Position numbers and translations under genes: made by a program | Part shown: piece after piece, positions 32,690-44,269 of the stretch | Layout: each line of letters begins with the position of its first letter | How positions within the stretch are numbered: position 1 is the stretch's first letter | Source of the DNA: Brachionus rotundiformis | Lineage: Eukaryota > Rotifera > Eurotatoria > Ploima > Brachionidae | Length of the DNA stretch: 64,000 nt | Assembly (NCBI GenBank): GCA_016802295.1 | Contig: JAESIW010000180.1 | Span: 558,224-622,223, forward strand | Direction of reading: 5' to 3' | The notes under the pieces: model-generated | Databases searched by the model: none | What the model was told of the DNA's origin: nothing | Seen by the model: the letters and a program-made list of their open reading frames with translations, nothing else

Positions 32690-33817
32690 CTATCGATAGT
32701 TCTCTTGATTTTTTAAAACAATTAAAAATTCTTACAGGACCTACATCTAACCAAGCTCGGTAAATTTTTTTTATTGAATTTAAAATTTCAATTTCAGGTA
32801 TGTAAGCTTTTTTTACGATATAGTTCAATTACTCAGTAAAATCAAATTACAATATTTAATATTAAAAGACTTGATAATTCCATGATCGATTGGTTGAATA
32901 ACCGAAGTGCAGTTAACTGAGAAAATATATATTTTTATTTTAATTAAGATTAATTCTTTAGTATTTTTAGTCATGATGGCCACTGAAGAATAATAAAATA
33001 TTACGATTTTCAGATCTGAATTTTCTATCCATTTTGGCAAGCCATTCTTTGAAAATGATTGCATTCATCCAAGCTTTAAGATTGCTCTTAAAAAAAAGAG
33101 GTATATTAGCTTTTTTAATTGATTTAAAGCACCTTGGGTTCTTATTGGATCCAATAAGAATTGGTTTTTATTTTTCAGATCAATCCCAATTTGATCCTGA
33201 AAGAAGTGACAATCGCTGTTTTATTTGTTTCACGCTATTACACGGTAAACCAGAAAAATACATAGTTTTATCAGGTAAAGCCTTATGGAATAGAGCTGTT
33301 TCATCAATATTGAAAATTTTATTTAAACTGCGCCCTTTGATTAACTCGGGAAGAACTTTTGGACAATTTTCAATTGTAGTGGGATCCACTAAACCAGCTT
33401 CCCCAACAATAGTTTAAATAATTATATAATTAAGTTATATAATTTTTTTGCAAACCCGTTTTACCATCCATTTCTAGCTTTTAAATCAGTTTGATTTAAC
33501 ATAGTTGCATATTTAATAGCCTGGGCTTGAATCAAAAGACCGTTAAGATTAATATTTTTATATGCCAAAACTGATTTGAACCTGTGACCAAGGGCCTCTT
33601 TAATTTTAACATAATTAGAACCCCTCATTCTTTTAGAGCTAGCATTGATTAAATTATTTTCATTTAAGTTTTTAATCTTTTCTTGATTTTCTGCCTTAAG
33701 AATAGAAGAAACAGTACTCTGAGGTCTATTATATTTCTTCACAAGTTCTGTGACAGTGAGATTATTTTTATTAAAATCATTCGAAATTTCAAGTTTTTCT
33801 TCTAATGACAAAGACAT
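32690..33817 (-). pseudogene. Tigger/jerky (pogo superfamily) transposase pseudogene
   Basis: From ATG at 33817 (MSLSLEEKLEISNDF) an N-terminal CENP-B/psq-type helix-turn-helix (TVTELVKKYNRPQSTVSSIL) and a second DNA-binding segment (ARNGW) are followed by a stop. The DDE domain then appears in broken frames: LPELIKGRSLNKIFNIDETALF with the first Asp (33180-33389), NPRCFKSIKKANIP, KAWMNAIIF, then NCTSVIQPIDHGIIKSFN near 32830-32900. The C-terminal motif AWLDVGPVRIFNCFKKS is at about 32700-32770. Domain order and motifs are those of Tigger/jerky proteins; at least four disruptions make it dead. Confidence 0.8.
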
Positions 33818-33869
33818 TTTTTGTTCACATACATATACAAAATTACCTTTATATACACACAAGCAATTA

Positions 33870-35614
33870 AATTAACATTATTAATATTTAATTATATTTA
33901 ATAATAACTGGATTTCATTGGTCTTCTATTTTTTTGTTTAAATGATCAATATCGCATTAAAAACGATCAATTAGCACTGATTTGCTTGTTTTTTTCCGAA
34001 TAAACCTATAGTATTAATTAAATATCGTACTAATTAAACATCGTTTTAATAAAGAAATTTAACATGTTATTTAAAAAGTATATTGGGGAATGAAAGTTAT
34101 GAAAAAAAATCGTTATAAAGCGAATTTCGTATTAATAAGCATCGTAATAACAAGACTCGACTTTACAAAATTTTATTCATCTAAGTTAGATCTACGAGAG
34201 AATTAATAAAGTTAAGATGTATCTTGCTAAGAACCTTTGTCACCTAAATTTAAAGTTTACTCTTAAAAGGTTTATTTTAATTTAAAAATGATAAACATTA
34301 GAAAAGAATTAATATACAAAATCATTGTAATTCTAATAAATTTCATTAAATTTCTATTTAAAGATATTTAAGAAAGCGAGGCGAATCCGATAGAGAAATT
34401 AATAATCTAAAAAATATCATTTTATTAAAAAAAAAGGAAGAAAAATTGAAAGCGAGGCAAAGACGAACTTTCCTTCTTTTTAGTCTTAAGGCAAACTTTT
34501 GCCAGCCAAAGGCCAGCAACATTGCAAAAGCAAGGCTTCATTTATTTTCTAAGTTAAATACGAAAACCTTAATTTTAAATTGAAAAAATAATATTTATTC
34601 AATTATTAACATCGATTTGTGAAATAATTGAATGATTAAATTTTTATAAATTACTAACTAAATTTTAATTTATTTGTTTAAGAATTAAAATATTCTTCAA
34701 TTTGAAAAAAGACAAATTTACGAATTGGATAGATTTAAGATAGCGATTCCATGGCAAAATCGATTTAATTTCTTTCTAGGCTGAACTCAATTGTTACAAA
34801 TCGTTAGAAAATTCATTCCAATAACCTCAAGAAACAATTCGATTTTAAAAATTATCATTTATAATGTTTAATCTAACAATCAATCTTTTTTATTTTTAAA
34901 TTTATAATTTATTCAGATCTAAACCTAAACACATATACTAATTAAGTGTCCGCTGCCAAGATTCAAATAATTGCAAGACTATTACAAGCAAGTGAATTTT
35001 ATTTTTTCAGATGACATTTTTGTAAAAGTATCAGAACTAAGTAAATTTGCTAATTATTTAATTAATTTAATAATGGAAAATATGTTATAAACCTTAAATA
35101 TATAAGATCTTAGCTAGATCTATTAGGATCTGATGGTTTGCGGTTATAAAACAAATAAAAATGAAAACTAATAACTTTGTTATTTAATAATGAAAAGGAT
35201 TGATTATCCATTTTAGCTAGTTTTTCTCAAATCTTTTCGTTTAGATCAGTTATTTGCACATTTTTTTACTTAGTTTGTAATAATTTTATCTATGATTACT
35301 TCTACTTGTTTCTTCATCCTTAATATTATAAATAATTAATTTAATTTTTTTAGTTTTATTAAACATAAAAATTTTTAATTTTTTTTAGTATTAACAAGGT
35401 GTAATAAAAGTTATTTTCTAGAACAAATTTTTATTTATCTTTATCTTTTTACTATAAAAATTAAAATTAAATTTTTAATTTATTCATTTATAACTTCAAC
35501 TTTCGGATAAGCTATTTGAAATAATATTTATAAATGAAATATCATATTTATTATCATATGAACTAAAAAAAATCAGATTCTATTAAAAATTAGCTTTTTT
35601 TTTATTTTTCCATA
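33870..35614. other. AT-rich intergenic region
   Basis: No coding sequence is recognised. 34380-34545 is slightly richer in G and C, with short self-complementary words (GCCAGCCAAAGGCCAGC). This is the downstream flank of the TPT-pyruvyltransferase gene. Confidence 0.5.
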
Positions 35615-37657
35615 TTATTTAATATTCTTCAGAATATTTTTAGCCATTAAAATTGCATTTTCGGGATTTGTAACATAAAATTCTTTTAAATTTTTTTTAT
35701 CACATTCAATTATTCCATTAAATGCATTTCTTCTAACATTTAATATTTTTTTATATTTGTCATGAACTATTATGTGAGTTTTTCCCATTAAAACAGCATA
35801 TATACTTGCATGTAATCTATCTGTGATTATTATTTTTCCTTTTGATAGAATTTTATTAATTAATTCTTTTCTAATTTCTGGTAAATCTGAGAGATTTTTT
35901 TCTTTTTCATGATCATGTGAAAACCAATCTGTATCTTTGTATTTAACATTTGAAAAATATTTATTATAAGCATTTTTCCATTCAATTTCAGGAAATTTAG
36001 ACTCATCGTCGGTTCTTCTTAATATAAGAACATCATATTCTGGAATATCCTCTCGATTAATATTACCAATCATAAATGCAATATCTGGAACTAAAATTGT
36101 CTTTATTGTTGGAAAATATAATTTTGCAAAATCAAAAGAGTCTTTACTCCTTGTTGATAGAATAAAATTTTTATTTTTCGAGTAAACTTTTTCATCCTTA
36201 AGTATATTTGACTTATTTATGTATCTTATTGTCTGTGGGAACAAAATAATTCGTCTTTGATCATAAAGCCTTAGAAGTTTTTCTCTAAAATCTTGGGTAA
36301 AAACGTAATGATCTCCAAAATTTCCACCACCGTGTAATAAAATTGTTTCATTTTTATAAATGTTTGTAGAGAATTGTTCTATTTCAGTAAAATTTTGAAA
36401 ACAATGATTGTAAGATATAATTGATGCATTTAATTTTTTAAGTAAAATTTCTTCGCCAAGCCTTAAAATTATAAATAAATAGAATAATGTGTGAATGATA
36501 AATTAAATATAATATTTAATAAAAAAAATATACCAAATTAATGAATCTCCATAGTTTTTATGATATGGTATATCAAAAAGATGAACATTTTGATTCGGCT
36601 GTATGATACCATAATAGGTTTGAAAAATTTTATCGGATACTTTTTCAAGACAAATTAGCCTATTTTTTTCCTGCTTATCTTTAATTGTTAAAATTGGGCT
36701 GTTTTTATTAAGAAACAAAATGCAAAAAAACGTTGATGTAATCATGAGTAAAAAAATTATTCTTAATGTCTTTATTGTATTTTTTTGGATATTTGATATT
36801 TGAAGATAACTTTTCAAAAAAAAATAAAAAAATGTGCCAATATCAGCAAGAAGCATTCCTATTATCTGAATTTTTTGAAAGTTTTCTGGAAATAAAATAA
36901 ACGAGCCCATTACAGTTAAAATTCTCTTTGATATGTTCAAAATTGAATGTGTTAGGGTTTCAACATTGTTTAATATATAAAAAGAAAAATAATTATATAC
37001 CAGACTAGAAAAACCGCTCAAAACAAAGTATGAGAATGTCGTTTTATCGATAGTTTCAAAAGGATTATCAAAGAACAGAGCTGTTCTGAATAGATAAAGA
37101 ATGGTATACAATAATAATGAAAAAAGAGTAATCCCAGAAAACATTTTTTCGGTCGTATATTTAGACTCTGTACATTTAATTAATAACGAACGAGAAACAA
37201 CCGAAATGTTAGAAAAAAAAACAGCAAAAATTGTTAAAGAATCATATTGAAAATTAAATGATAAAGTTAAAATAGTACCAAAGCATATGGGTAATACAGA
37301 AATAATTAGAAAAATATGCGTTTTATAATTATTTAGAAATCGTGATAAAAAAATCATAAAAACTGGTTCAGTTGCTTTAAGAATATATGCAAAAGCTATC
37401 GAAGATCTTGAAATTGAGTAAAGTGTAAAAAAATTTCCAAAAACGTTTAAAAAAGAAATCATAAATATATGTTTTTCAAAGATCAAATTTTTAAAATTAA
37501 TTGTCCTGAATAATATCAAAGGAATAATAAAAATAAAATAAGAAAATGTAAGCAAAAAAGGATTATCTGTTTCATTTAAAAACTTTTTACTATAAAAAGT
37601 AGAAATAAAAGTAAAGAAATACCAAAAAAAAACAGCACCTATTTTTTTAAAATCCAT
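35615..37657 (-). CDS. TPT-family (SLC35-like) transporter fused to polysaccharide pyruvyltransferase
   Basis: Two exons (37657-36534 and 36461-35615) give a 656-residue protein; total coding length 1971 nt keeps frame. Residues 1-285 are a ten-helix TPT/DMT transporter with FAYILKATEPVF (89-100, Lys94) and THSILNISKRIL (236-247, Lys244-Arg245), the lysine and Lys-Arg sites that bind the phosphate group in this family. A further helix (about 298-317) leads to a pyruvyltransferase domain: HKNYGDSLIW (366-375), LHGGGNFGD (417-425), FPQTIRY (449-455) and the C-terminal TDRLHASIYAVLMG signature. Known pyruvyltransferases transfer the pyruvyl group of phosphoenolpyruvate to a sugar; known TPT carriers include phosphoenolpyruvate translocators. 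A Golgi location, with the catalytic domain in the lumen, is inferred. The splice join falls inside a conserved motif, so the fusion is unlikely to be chance. Confidence 0.88.
36462..36533 (-). other. Intron of the TPT-pyruvyltransferase gene
   Basis: 72-bp intron starting GTATAT and ending TTTTAAG on the minus strand. Splicing completes codon 375 as TGG and joins YGDSLIW to LGEEILLKK. Without splicing the frame ends within 8 codons at 36503. Confidence 0.9.
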
Positions 37658-37869
37658 AAGTTTAAATTTTAAAAATTCTAAAATCTGTTAATATTTATAA
37701 CCTAATTTTTATGAATCTATAGAAACAAGCTAAAAAAAATATAACAAAAAATATATTTTTCTATGGTTATGGAAAAAAATTATAATAATTAAATTTTAAA
37801 TTTTATAAAAGATATTTTTTTAATATAAATTGAATTTCAAGATTTATTTTAAATAAAAAAGTATCATTA
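37658..37869. promoter_or_regulatory. Upstream region of the TPT-pyruvyltransferase gene
   Basis: AT-rich with no distinct element. The next coding remnant upstream (37870-38320) is on the same strand and is transposon-derived. Confidence 0.25.
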
Positions 37870-38320
37870 TATTTTGAATTAAACGATCAATCTTATCGGA
37901 AATTTCATTTTTAGGAAATATTTGTTTAACCTGTTGTGTAACTGTTTCGCAATAATCTTCAATAGATTCACGAGGCTATTGCTTTAACTCAGGCAATTGA
38001 TCCCAACTCACAGTGCTTTTAAACTTCACTGTAATAGTGAATTTTTCACACAATTGCCTTTTGAAGGCGTTGAGGCCTTTAATTGATTCACTGCGGCACG
38101 AATCCAAATTTAATATACGTCTCAGGACTCTGTTGTCTACAAGACTAATTGTGATGTCAAGCCAGTCGTACCTTTGAAATTGCTTCAAATAAATCTCCAA
38201 TACAATGAACCACGATTTCACATCCATTCCTTTTTTGAGCTCGCTCGGTGCCTTTATAGCGTGTGAATTTCTTGCTTCAGTTTACAAGTTCTCAAAAACC
38301 CCTCTTTTCCGAATTGCATA
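37870..38320 (-). pseudogene. LTR-retrotransposon gag (capsid) remnant
   Basis: The minus strand encodes MDVKSWFIVLEIYLKQFQRY, then DWLDITISLV, WDQLPELKQ, a stop, and PRESIEDYCETVTQQ followed by KIDRLIQNI. The pattern (a W-x-L-x-x-LKQ-P-E-S-x-x-Y run followed by KIDxLIxxI) is that of Ty3/gypsy-type capsid C-terminal domains. A stop replaces the residue before PRESI. The match is by motif only. Confidence 0.45.
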
Positions 38321-38629
38321 GAATTAACAAAATTGGCGTTTGCTGACGCTGAGTCACTTGTTTGGATTGAAGTCAACCTGCCAGGCCTCCAAAATATAAT
38401 AATAAAGAACACAAATAATAAAATAAACTAAATGAGAAAAATAATAACTTTATTAATAAATGGCAACTTCTAGCCTGAACAAATAATGAAAAAGAGAAAA
38501 TAAAAGAAAACAAAATAATTTCAAAGTTTTTCTTTTAAATTAAAATGTCTATAATTTTACACAGTGTTAAATACTAAGAACTTATTAAGCGCATGAGATT
38601 ATAGTATTGCACCATGAAACTATAAAAAT

Positions 38630-39322
38630 TTACAATGTATATAGTCGGTGTTGTATTGAGAGAACAACAACATACCTTCGCCCCAAAAGACAATATAAAC
38701 AAAAACAAAATAAAAATACAACAAAATAAAAATACAAACAAACTGCATTTTCTTTTCCGGACGGCTCGTAGATTTCCAACACTTCTTTTAGGCTCTTCAG
38801 GTTGTCCTCGAGTTGACGGATGGTCCTCTTGGCAGTCGAGAGCTCATCTTCCGCTTCTTGCTTCTTTACTTTCTTCTTTATTTGCTCCTCCCGTAATCGG
38901 CGCTCAATGTGGGCTATAAGGCGATCCTGGGATTCTAGGGTTGGATTTGTCCTCTCGTGGTACAAGATGGGCTTGTCGTTTTGGTCAACCAAAGTTTTCT
39001 AAGACCACTGTGCAGCTTCTGACTCGATGTCGTTCAGCTTGGCTAGAAGTTTACGGCCTTCAAATTGAAGGCTGTTTATAAATTCAACCGCTTCGCCGTG
39101 TCGGTCCGTTCTTTCTATTCGACAGAACGCGATGTATGTTGTTCCGCCTTGTGCTTTGCACATTTCATGGACTTTCAGATGGTCTACAAGTCCTAGTCGG
39201 TTTGCCAGACACTGACGTATAATTTCTTTATATGGTATGGCTTCAGCGGTCCTCATACGGTCTTCTCTCAATACCATGATGTTACGGGTATAGATTTCAA
39301 AAATCGGACTGGTTTTTGCCAT
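38630..39322 (-). pseudogene. RRM-like plus coiled-coil protein with an in-frame TAG
   Basis: A frame starting at 39322 (MAKTSPIFEIYTRNIMVLRE) carries an RRM-like fold in its second half: GGTTYIAFCRIERTD, then AVEFINSLQFEGRKLLAKL. A TAG at 38999-39001 interrupts it. The same frame resumes with KTLVDQNDKPILYHER and a long coiled coil (IERRLREEQIKKKVKKQ...TIRQLEDNLKSLKEVLEIYE) and then turns into hydrophobic low-complexity residues after SGKEN. G+C and codon use are clearly higher than in neighbours. It could be a gag-like first ORF of a retroelement, or a host gene with one nonsense mutation. I do not recognise the family. Confidence 0.5.
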
Positions 39323-39339
39323 TTTTTTATTTTTATTTA

Positions 39340-40480
39340 TTTTTAATAAACCATTTTTTTTTTATTTTAATTTTTAATTCCAAAAAAATATTTATGTTAA
39401 AATTGTTTTTTCTTAAAATATATTATTATCGACATCAATTTTATCTAATCGTTACTCAAATGTTGTAAGATTCTCCTGGCTCTAGCCTCATTATTATGAG
39501 TTTCTTCTGAAGTGCCTCTCCTTCTTTATTTTAAATTTTATTTTATTTTTTTTTCATAATATCATATATATTTAGCTACATAAATATATTAGACGATCAA
39601 GAGGTTCGACCGACTACGTGATCTTCTAAGTACTTCACTAGATTTAAGGCTATGGTCTCTTTTTATTTTGCATTTTCTATCTTTTTCTCCAACGTCTGAA
39701 ACAAAGTCTTGGAAGACATATCTAATGACTACTGTTGACATGGGAAGCGTGTTAATCATGTAAGTGACACTGTGTTCATTGTGATTTTCAATAGGTTTCC
39801 ACCTTAGATTATTTAAATTTTTGGTATACTTTTTTTTCTGCTAATAGGGTTGTTCGTCTGCTTCTTATTTAATTGCAGGTAAGCTATGTCCACTTTGAAA
39901 GTAATACTTAAGTCTATTTTTGTGGACCTGTCTCACTTTAGAACGAGGACTTGTTGCGTTTTTTTTAAAAAGTCATAATTGTTTTTATTTCCAATGTTGT
40001 TCTCAAATTTCTTGACTTTTTGTCATTTTTTAGTTGGCAAAAAGATCAAAGTTTGTTGTTTTTTGTTCCAAACCACACAAATTCGTAGAAGAGGTAAAGC
40101 TGTAGGTCAAGGACAAAAGTAATCTTAAAAATTGGTTTTGACATTTTAATGATTTTGAAAATGTTTTTGGTACCAATCGAGTGTGTTGATTAACAATATT
40201 TAATTTTTTTTCAAAATATTATTTAATATTTGAAGATTCTAATCGTTTCTTCCAGATGTCGAACTCAGCCACATCCCGGTACAAGCGAAAAATCTCACTA
40301 ATTAACTCATTTGGGAGGCCCGTCTCCGTCAGGTCATTTTCTTTTTTTAAGAATTTAAGTTTTTGTGAAATTCGGTACAAAATTTTGATACAAAAATTTT
40401 AAAAATTGATTTTAAATAACGTTTTAAAGAATTTCGTAAGAATGAATTTAAAAAAAAATTGAAATTAACTAAGTTGTTAC
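39340..40480. other. Intergenic region with scattered remnants
   Basis: Mostly AT-rich. Around 40140-40200 there is a diverged fragment of the 300-bp repeat family (AATCGAGTGTGTTGATTA). On the minus strand near 40235-40345 a short coding-like stretch reads LTETGLPNELISEIFRLYRD then VAEFDIWKK; its origin is unknown. Confidence 0.4.
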
Positions 40481-40496
40481 CTTTCTCCAAAAAGAA

Positions 40497-40763
40497 TTGG
40501 AATTGATTGTTTGGCACAACAAAATGGGTTTAGTCAAAAAGACGACTCCGCACACAGCACGAATAACCCAACAATGGTGTGAAAACAACTTCTTCAAATT
40601 TATTTCAAAAAACAACTGGCCTCCTAATTCATTGGATCTTAATCCGTGCAATTTCTATTTTTGGAACGCTGTTGTTACTCGAATTTGCTGTAGTAAGTTT
40701 AGTGATTTAGAAACATCTAAAAAGGAAATATTAAGAGTTATTAAGAATGTTCCTTTTATGTGA
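40497..40763 (+). pseudogene. Mariner/Tc1-type transposase fragment
   Basis: 88 codons reading PHTARITQQWCENNFFKFIS, then WPPNSLDLNPCNFYFWN, then SDLETSKKEILRVI. This is the end of the mariner-type DDE domain: the H-T-A region after the second Asp, WPPxSxDLNPxxxxxW with the third acidic residue, and the C-terminal tail. The N-terminal two thirds are absent, with a shifted codon just before PHTARI. Confidence 0.8.
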
Positions 40764-40769
40764 AATTAA

Positions 40770-43130
40770 AAATTTTCTAGATTTTTTTGGTAAACGAGTA
40801 GCAATGGTCGAAAAATTTAAAGGAAACTATTGTCATAAATAAACTTTATAAATAAAAAACATTCAATAAATAATTGTTTTTTTTTCTGATCTTTTTAAAA
40901 ATAAAGAGTGCAGCTATCGAGTATTGCATATTAAATTGGTTAGGGTTTGGTAAATGATATAAAGAAAGCTGATACTTCAAAAAAAACTAAAAAATATATT
41001 TACACTTAATCTCTCTAATCAAAAGCAAAGCTTAATAAGGCAAAAAAAATCATTTTTTTCATATTTTCGGAAAATCATAGTATTTATTAGATTTTTATTT
41101 ATATTTTTTTAACCGTTTATCACATTTATGTAACCGAATTCTCATTTTAGTCAGCATTAGATAGAAAAAAAAATATGGAGAATTATTTTGGTCATTATTA
41201 GTTGTCAAGAACTCTGACCAATATTCAGGTAGATGTCTCATTTTTTAAAAAAAAGACTTTCTTTTTCGAAAACAGGACAAAATTTTAAACAAGTGTGTAA
41301 AATGTTAGAAAATTTGAAAAAATAAAATTCTATTTTTATTTATTCAAAAATCTGATGGACCTTTTTTGAACACCCGTTTTTTTTGTTTTGATTTTAAAAA
41401 ATAACAACTGTTAATTATTGTTCAGAATTAGATGTACACTTAATTATTATATTTTTTTTTAATGAATAACTAAAAAAAAAACCTTTCTGATCAATAAATA
41501 TTTTATAATTTGATCATTTTATGAATAGACAATGGTCGTACCGCCAAAAAAACTTAAACTTTTATAGTATAATATGGAAGAAATTGGTATCTGAAATTGA
41601 CTCTGGTGGAATCACATAAAAAACTAAAAAGTATCCATAGCTTCTAAAATATTAATATTGTCAATTTTTTTCGTCCCATAAATTCGGTTTCTTCCAGGAG
41701 ACAGATATTATGGTTTTCACCGAGATCCAAGAAAAACTGATCGTCCCCTGGCAATTACTAGACCGTTCCATTCTCCAATTATGATATCATTGTTCTTTTC
41801 AGCCTAAAAACGATAAGTAAAATTTAGAAAGATTTTAAATATAACATGCATAAAATTTAAAACCTTACCATTTGAGATCTAAAGATAAAAACCTTTCTGA
41901 AATTTGTTCGCCGTAAACTTCCAAAATATTTTAAAAAATTGAGCAATCTCATTTATATAAAAAACAAATAGATCATCAATTTCATCTAGGTGCTATTTTT
42001 CGTCATAAGCATTTTTGTCATAAATATGATAAATATCTGAATTCGAAAATGAAACTTCCTTTTTTTTTCATAATATCGTCAGAAAATGGAAGCAAATTTT
42101 TTAATAAAAAAAATGCCAATTAGAAAAAATTGCTAAGGTTAAAGAAAAATTCAGCAATTACAAGCTAACCAGTTTATAGATATGAAATTAAAAATTTCTT
42201 TTATTTTTATTTTTATAATTTGTTTTGATTTATTACAAAGAAGAAAATCTTATGAATGAGCTTTAAATGAATTCAATTCTGCAAAATGGAGTAATAGAAA
42301 AAAAAAAAAAATTGGTAGATGAAATGGACATCATTGGTGAAAAAGAGAGAAAAAGTTGATTTTTAAAACAAGACTGTAATTTTTGGACGTGCTGATGAAG
42401 ATAAAATGATTGATCTAGACAAAGTGACTAACAAACAAAGAAAGCAGAGGAGACGTTTAAAATTAGCCCTAATACAAAGTATTTCTATAAACAAAATTTG
42501 CATTTCCTATTTACTTAGGAAAATCGATCATAAATTACTTTTTTAATTATTTATATAAGTACTCATTGAAATTTAATGAAATTGATGAAATATTAACTTT
42601 TAATTAAAAAAAACAACATTTTCATTTTCTTGGTCTGAAAGGGAATAAGGAAACATCCAAGAAAAGACACTTTAAGTTGGGAATTTTCAAATTTCTCAAT
42701 TTTAACTCAATAAAAATAATTTTTCGATGTTAAAAAGTTTCGAAAGTTTTTTGATAAGATTTATTTGTTTGCAAAAAGGTAAGATTCACATTTTTTACAA
42801 GATTGCTAATGTATTTAAAAAATTTTTTCCAATAGAAGACTTCCTTTCAAGTGGAAAAGAAAAAAGAAAAGATTACCATTAATAGTTATTGAGTCATTAG
42901 AAAACTTAGAGATAATCGATTATCTTAATCTCAGTTTTAATTATTTAATTAAAAAAAAATGCAATTTTACCGATAAGAACAATGGTATATCTTTGTTCAA
43001 CGGATTTTCTAAAAAAAGTAACCGTGAAATTCACGGTCAGTCAACTGAGATTATTTTTGATTTTCGTAGAAAGGAGCAAACTAGACTATTTTAAGGTTGT
43101 TTTTTTTTGTTTTAGAAAAAATAATTTCTT
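40770..43130. other. AT-rich intergenic region
   Basis: No gene recognised over 2.3 kb. On the minus strand at about 41680-41810 there is a short protein-like stretch (DIIIGEWNGLVIARGRSVFL) in a broken frame. I cannot assign it. Confidence 0.5.
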
Positions 43131-43132
43131 CT

Positions 43133-43447
43133 TTATCTTCTTCTTTTTCTTTGATTTTTAAAAGATCCTGACGATATTGTTAAATTATTATTAGAATTAG
43201 AATCAGCAAGGCTAGTATAAGATGAACAATTTGGTAAGCCGGTGCTGGTTGTAGAAGCCGAAGAATAGCTGATTTTTGTCTTTAAGGAGAGCGATTGGTG
43301 ACAGGTTTCTGAGGCTGCCGGGCTAGCGATCTTTGACATTATTCCAATTCCTATCGCTTTATTAATTTTTGGTATGGCTCTATTTCTAAGACTTATCAGT
43401 GAATAAAAATCTCCTTTTTCGTTTATTGGCTTTTTTGAGTAATTCAT
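43133..43447 (-). CDS. Hypothetical Ser/Asn-rich 104-residue protein or exon
   Basis: Open frame from ATG to TAA beginning MNYSKKPINEKGDFYSLISL, with a Ser/Thr/Asn-rich second half and a basic KNQRKRRR end. Base composition is more balanced than its flanks, and the residue mix is less AT-driven than random frames nearby. No domain or family is recognised and no splice site is obvious. It may be a first exon or a chance frame. Confidence 0.3.
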   Translation of the reverse strand: MNYSKKPINEKGDFYSLISLRNRAIPKINKAIGIGIMSKIASPAASETCHQSLSLKTKISYSSASTTSTGLPNCSSYTSLADSNSNNNLTISSGSFKNQRKRRR

Positions 43448-43449
43448 TT

Positions 43450-44269
43450 TTAAAGATGAAATAATCCTTTTGTATAAAAGGCGCTCATTAAATTATAAGA
43501 AGAATAGAATTAAAATAAAAAAAATTTTTCTTTATAAAATTTGTATGAGAACTATTTTTTGCTTTTTACATAAATAATTTCTACAATAAATTTCGACGTT
43601 TTTATTGGCTTTATTCTGTAAATAAAACTTCGATGAAAAAAAGATTTTTTTCTATATGTCTATTCTATGAAAAAAATTTCTATATAAAAAATAAAGCCTG
43701 ATAAAATTTCTTAAATTTTTAAATTTAAGAAATTTTGATACTTTTTTTTATTTGATAAAGCGTCTGATAGACATTTATGTAACAGATTAACATTCAAGAA
43801 TATATTTTATTTTAAGTGTAAAGATTTGATCTAAATATAAATTTAAAGTAATCTAAATGTGTAAAAATAAATAAAAAAATTTTTCTATGAAAGTAGATAA
43901 ATATTATTTTAAGTCTTTTAAAATTTTATTAATTGTAAAAAAATTTTAAAGTATCTATATCAATGATTAATGCAACATAATAAAGCTTTTTTTGAAATGA
44001 TTGCTTGGTGATAAACAACAATTTTAATTTATTAACAAATCATAATCAATCTCTAAACTGGTGTAGTTGCGATAACGATGATAATCCTTTAGAACAAGTC
44101 TTACAGATTACAACAAATGGTTTTCCTTTTATTGCTAAAATCTTAATGTAGCAGCCATTGCATTGCATTTTAGAAAATTGGTTGGTTACTTTTAGATCGT
44201 GTAACTAAACCAGATAGACAGTAATTCAATGTAATCAAAATTCAATTAAATAAGGAGTAATAACTGGAC
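43450..44269. other. AT-rich spacer
   Basis: Nothing supported. Confidence 0.5.

Noticed and set aside
36503..36533. Transporter ending at the in-frame stop at 36503 as a separate gene
   Set aside because: The last eight codons are intron sequence. Splicing at 36533/36462 completes a conserved pyruvyltransferase motif and keeps frame for 281 more residues.
38635..39002. Plus-strand frames opposite the RRM-like/coiled-coil gene
   Set aside because: Shadows; the minus-strand frame has the protein-like features.
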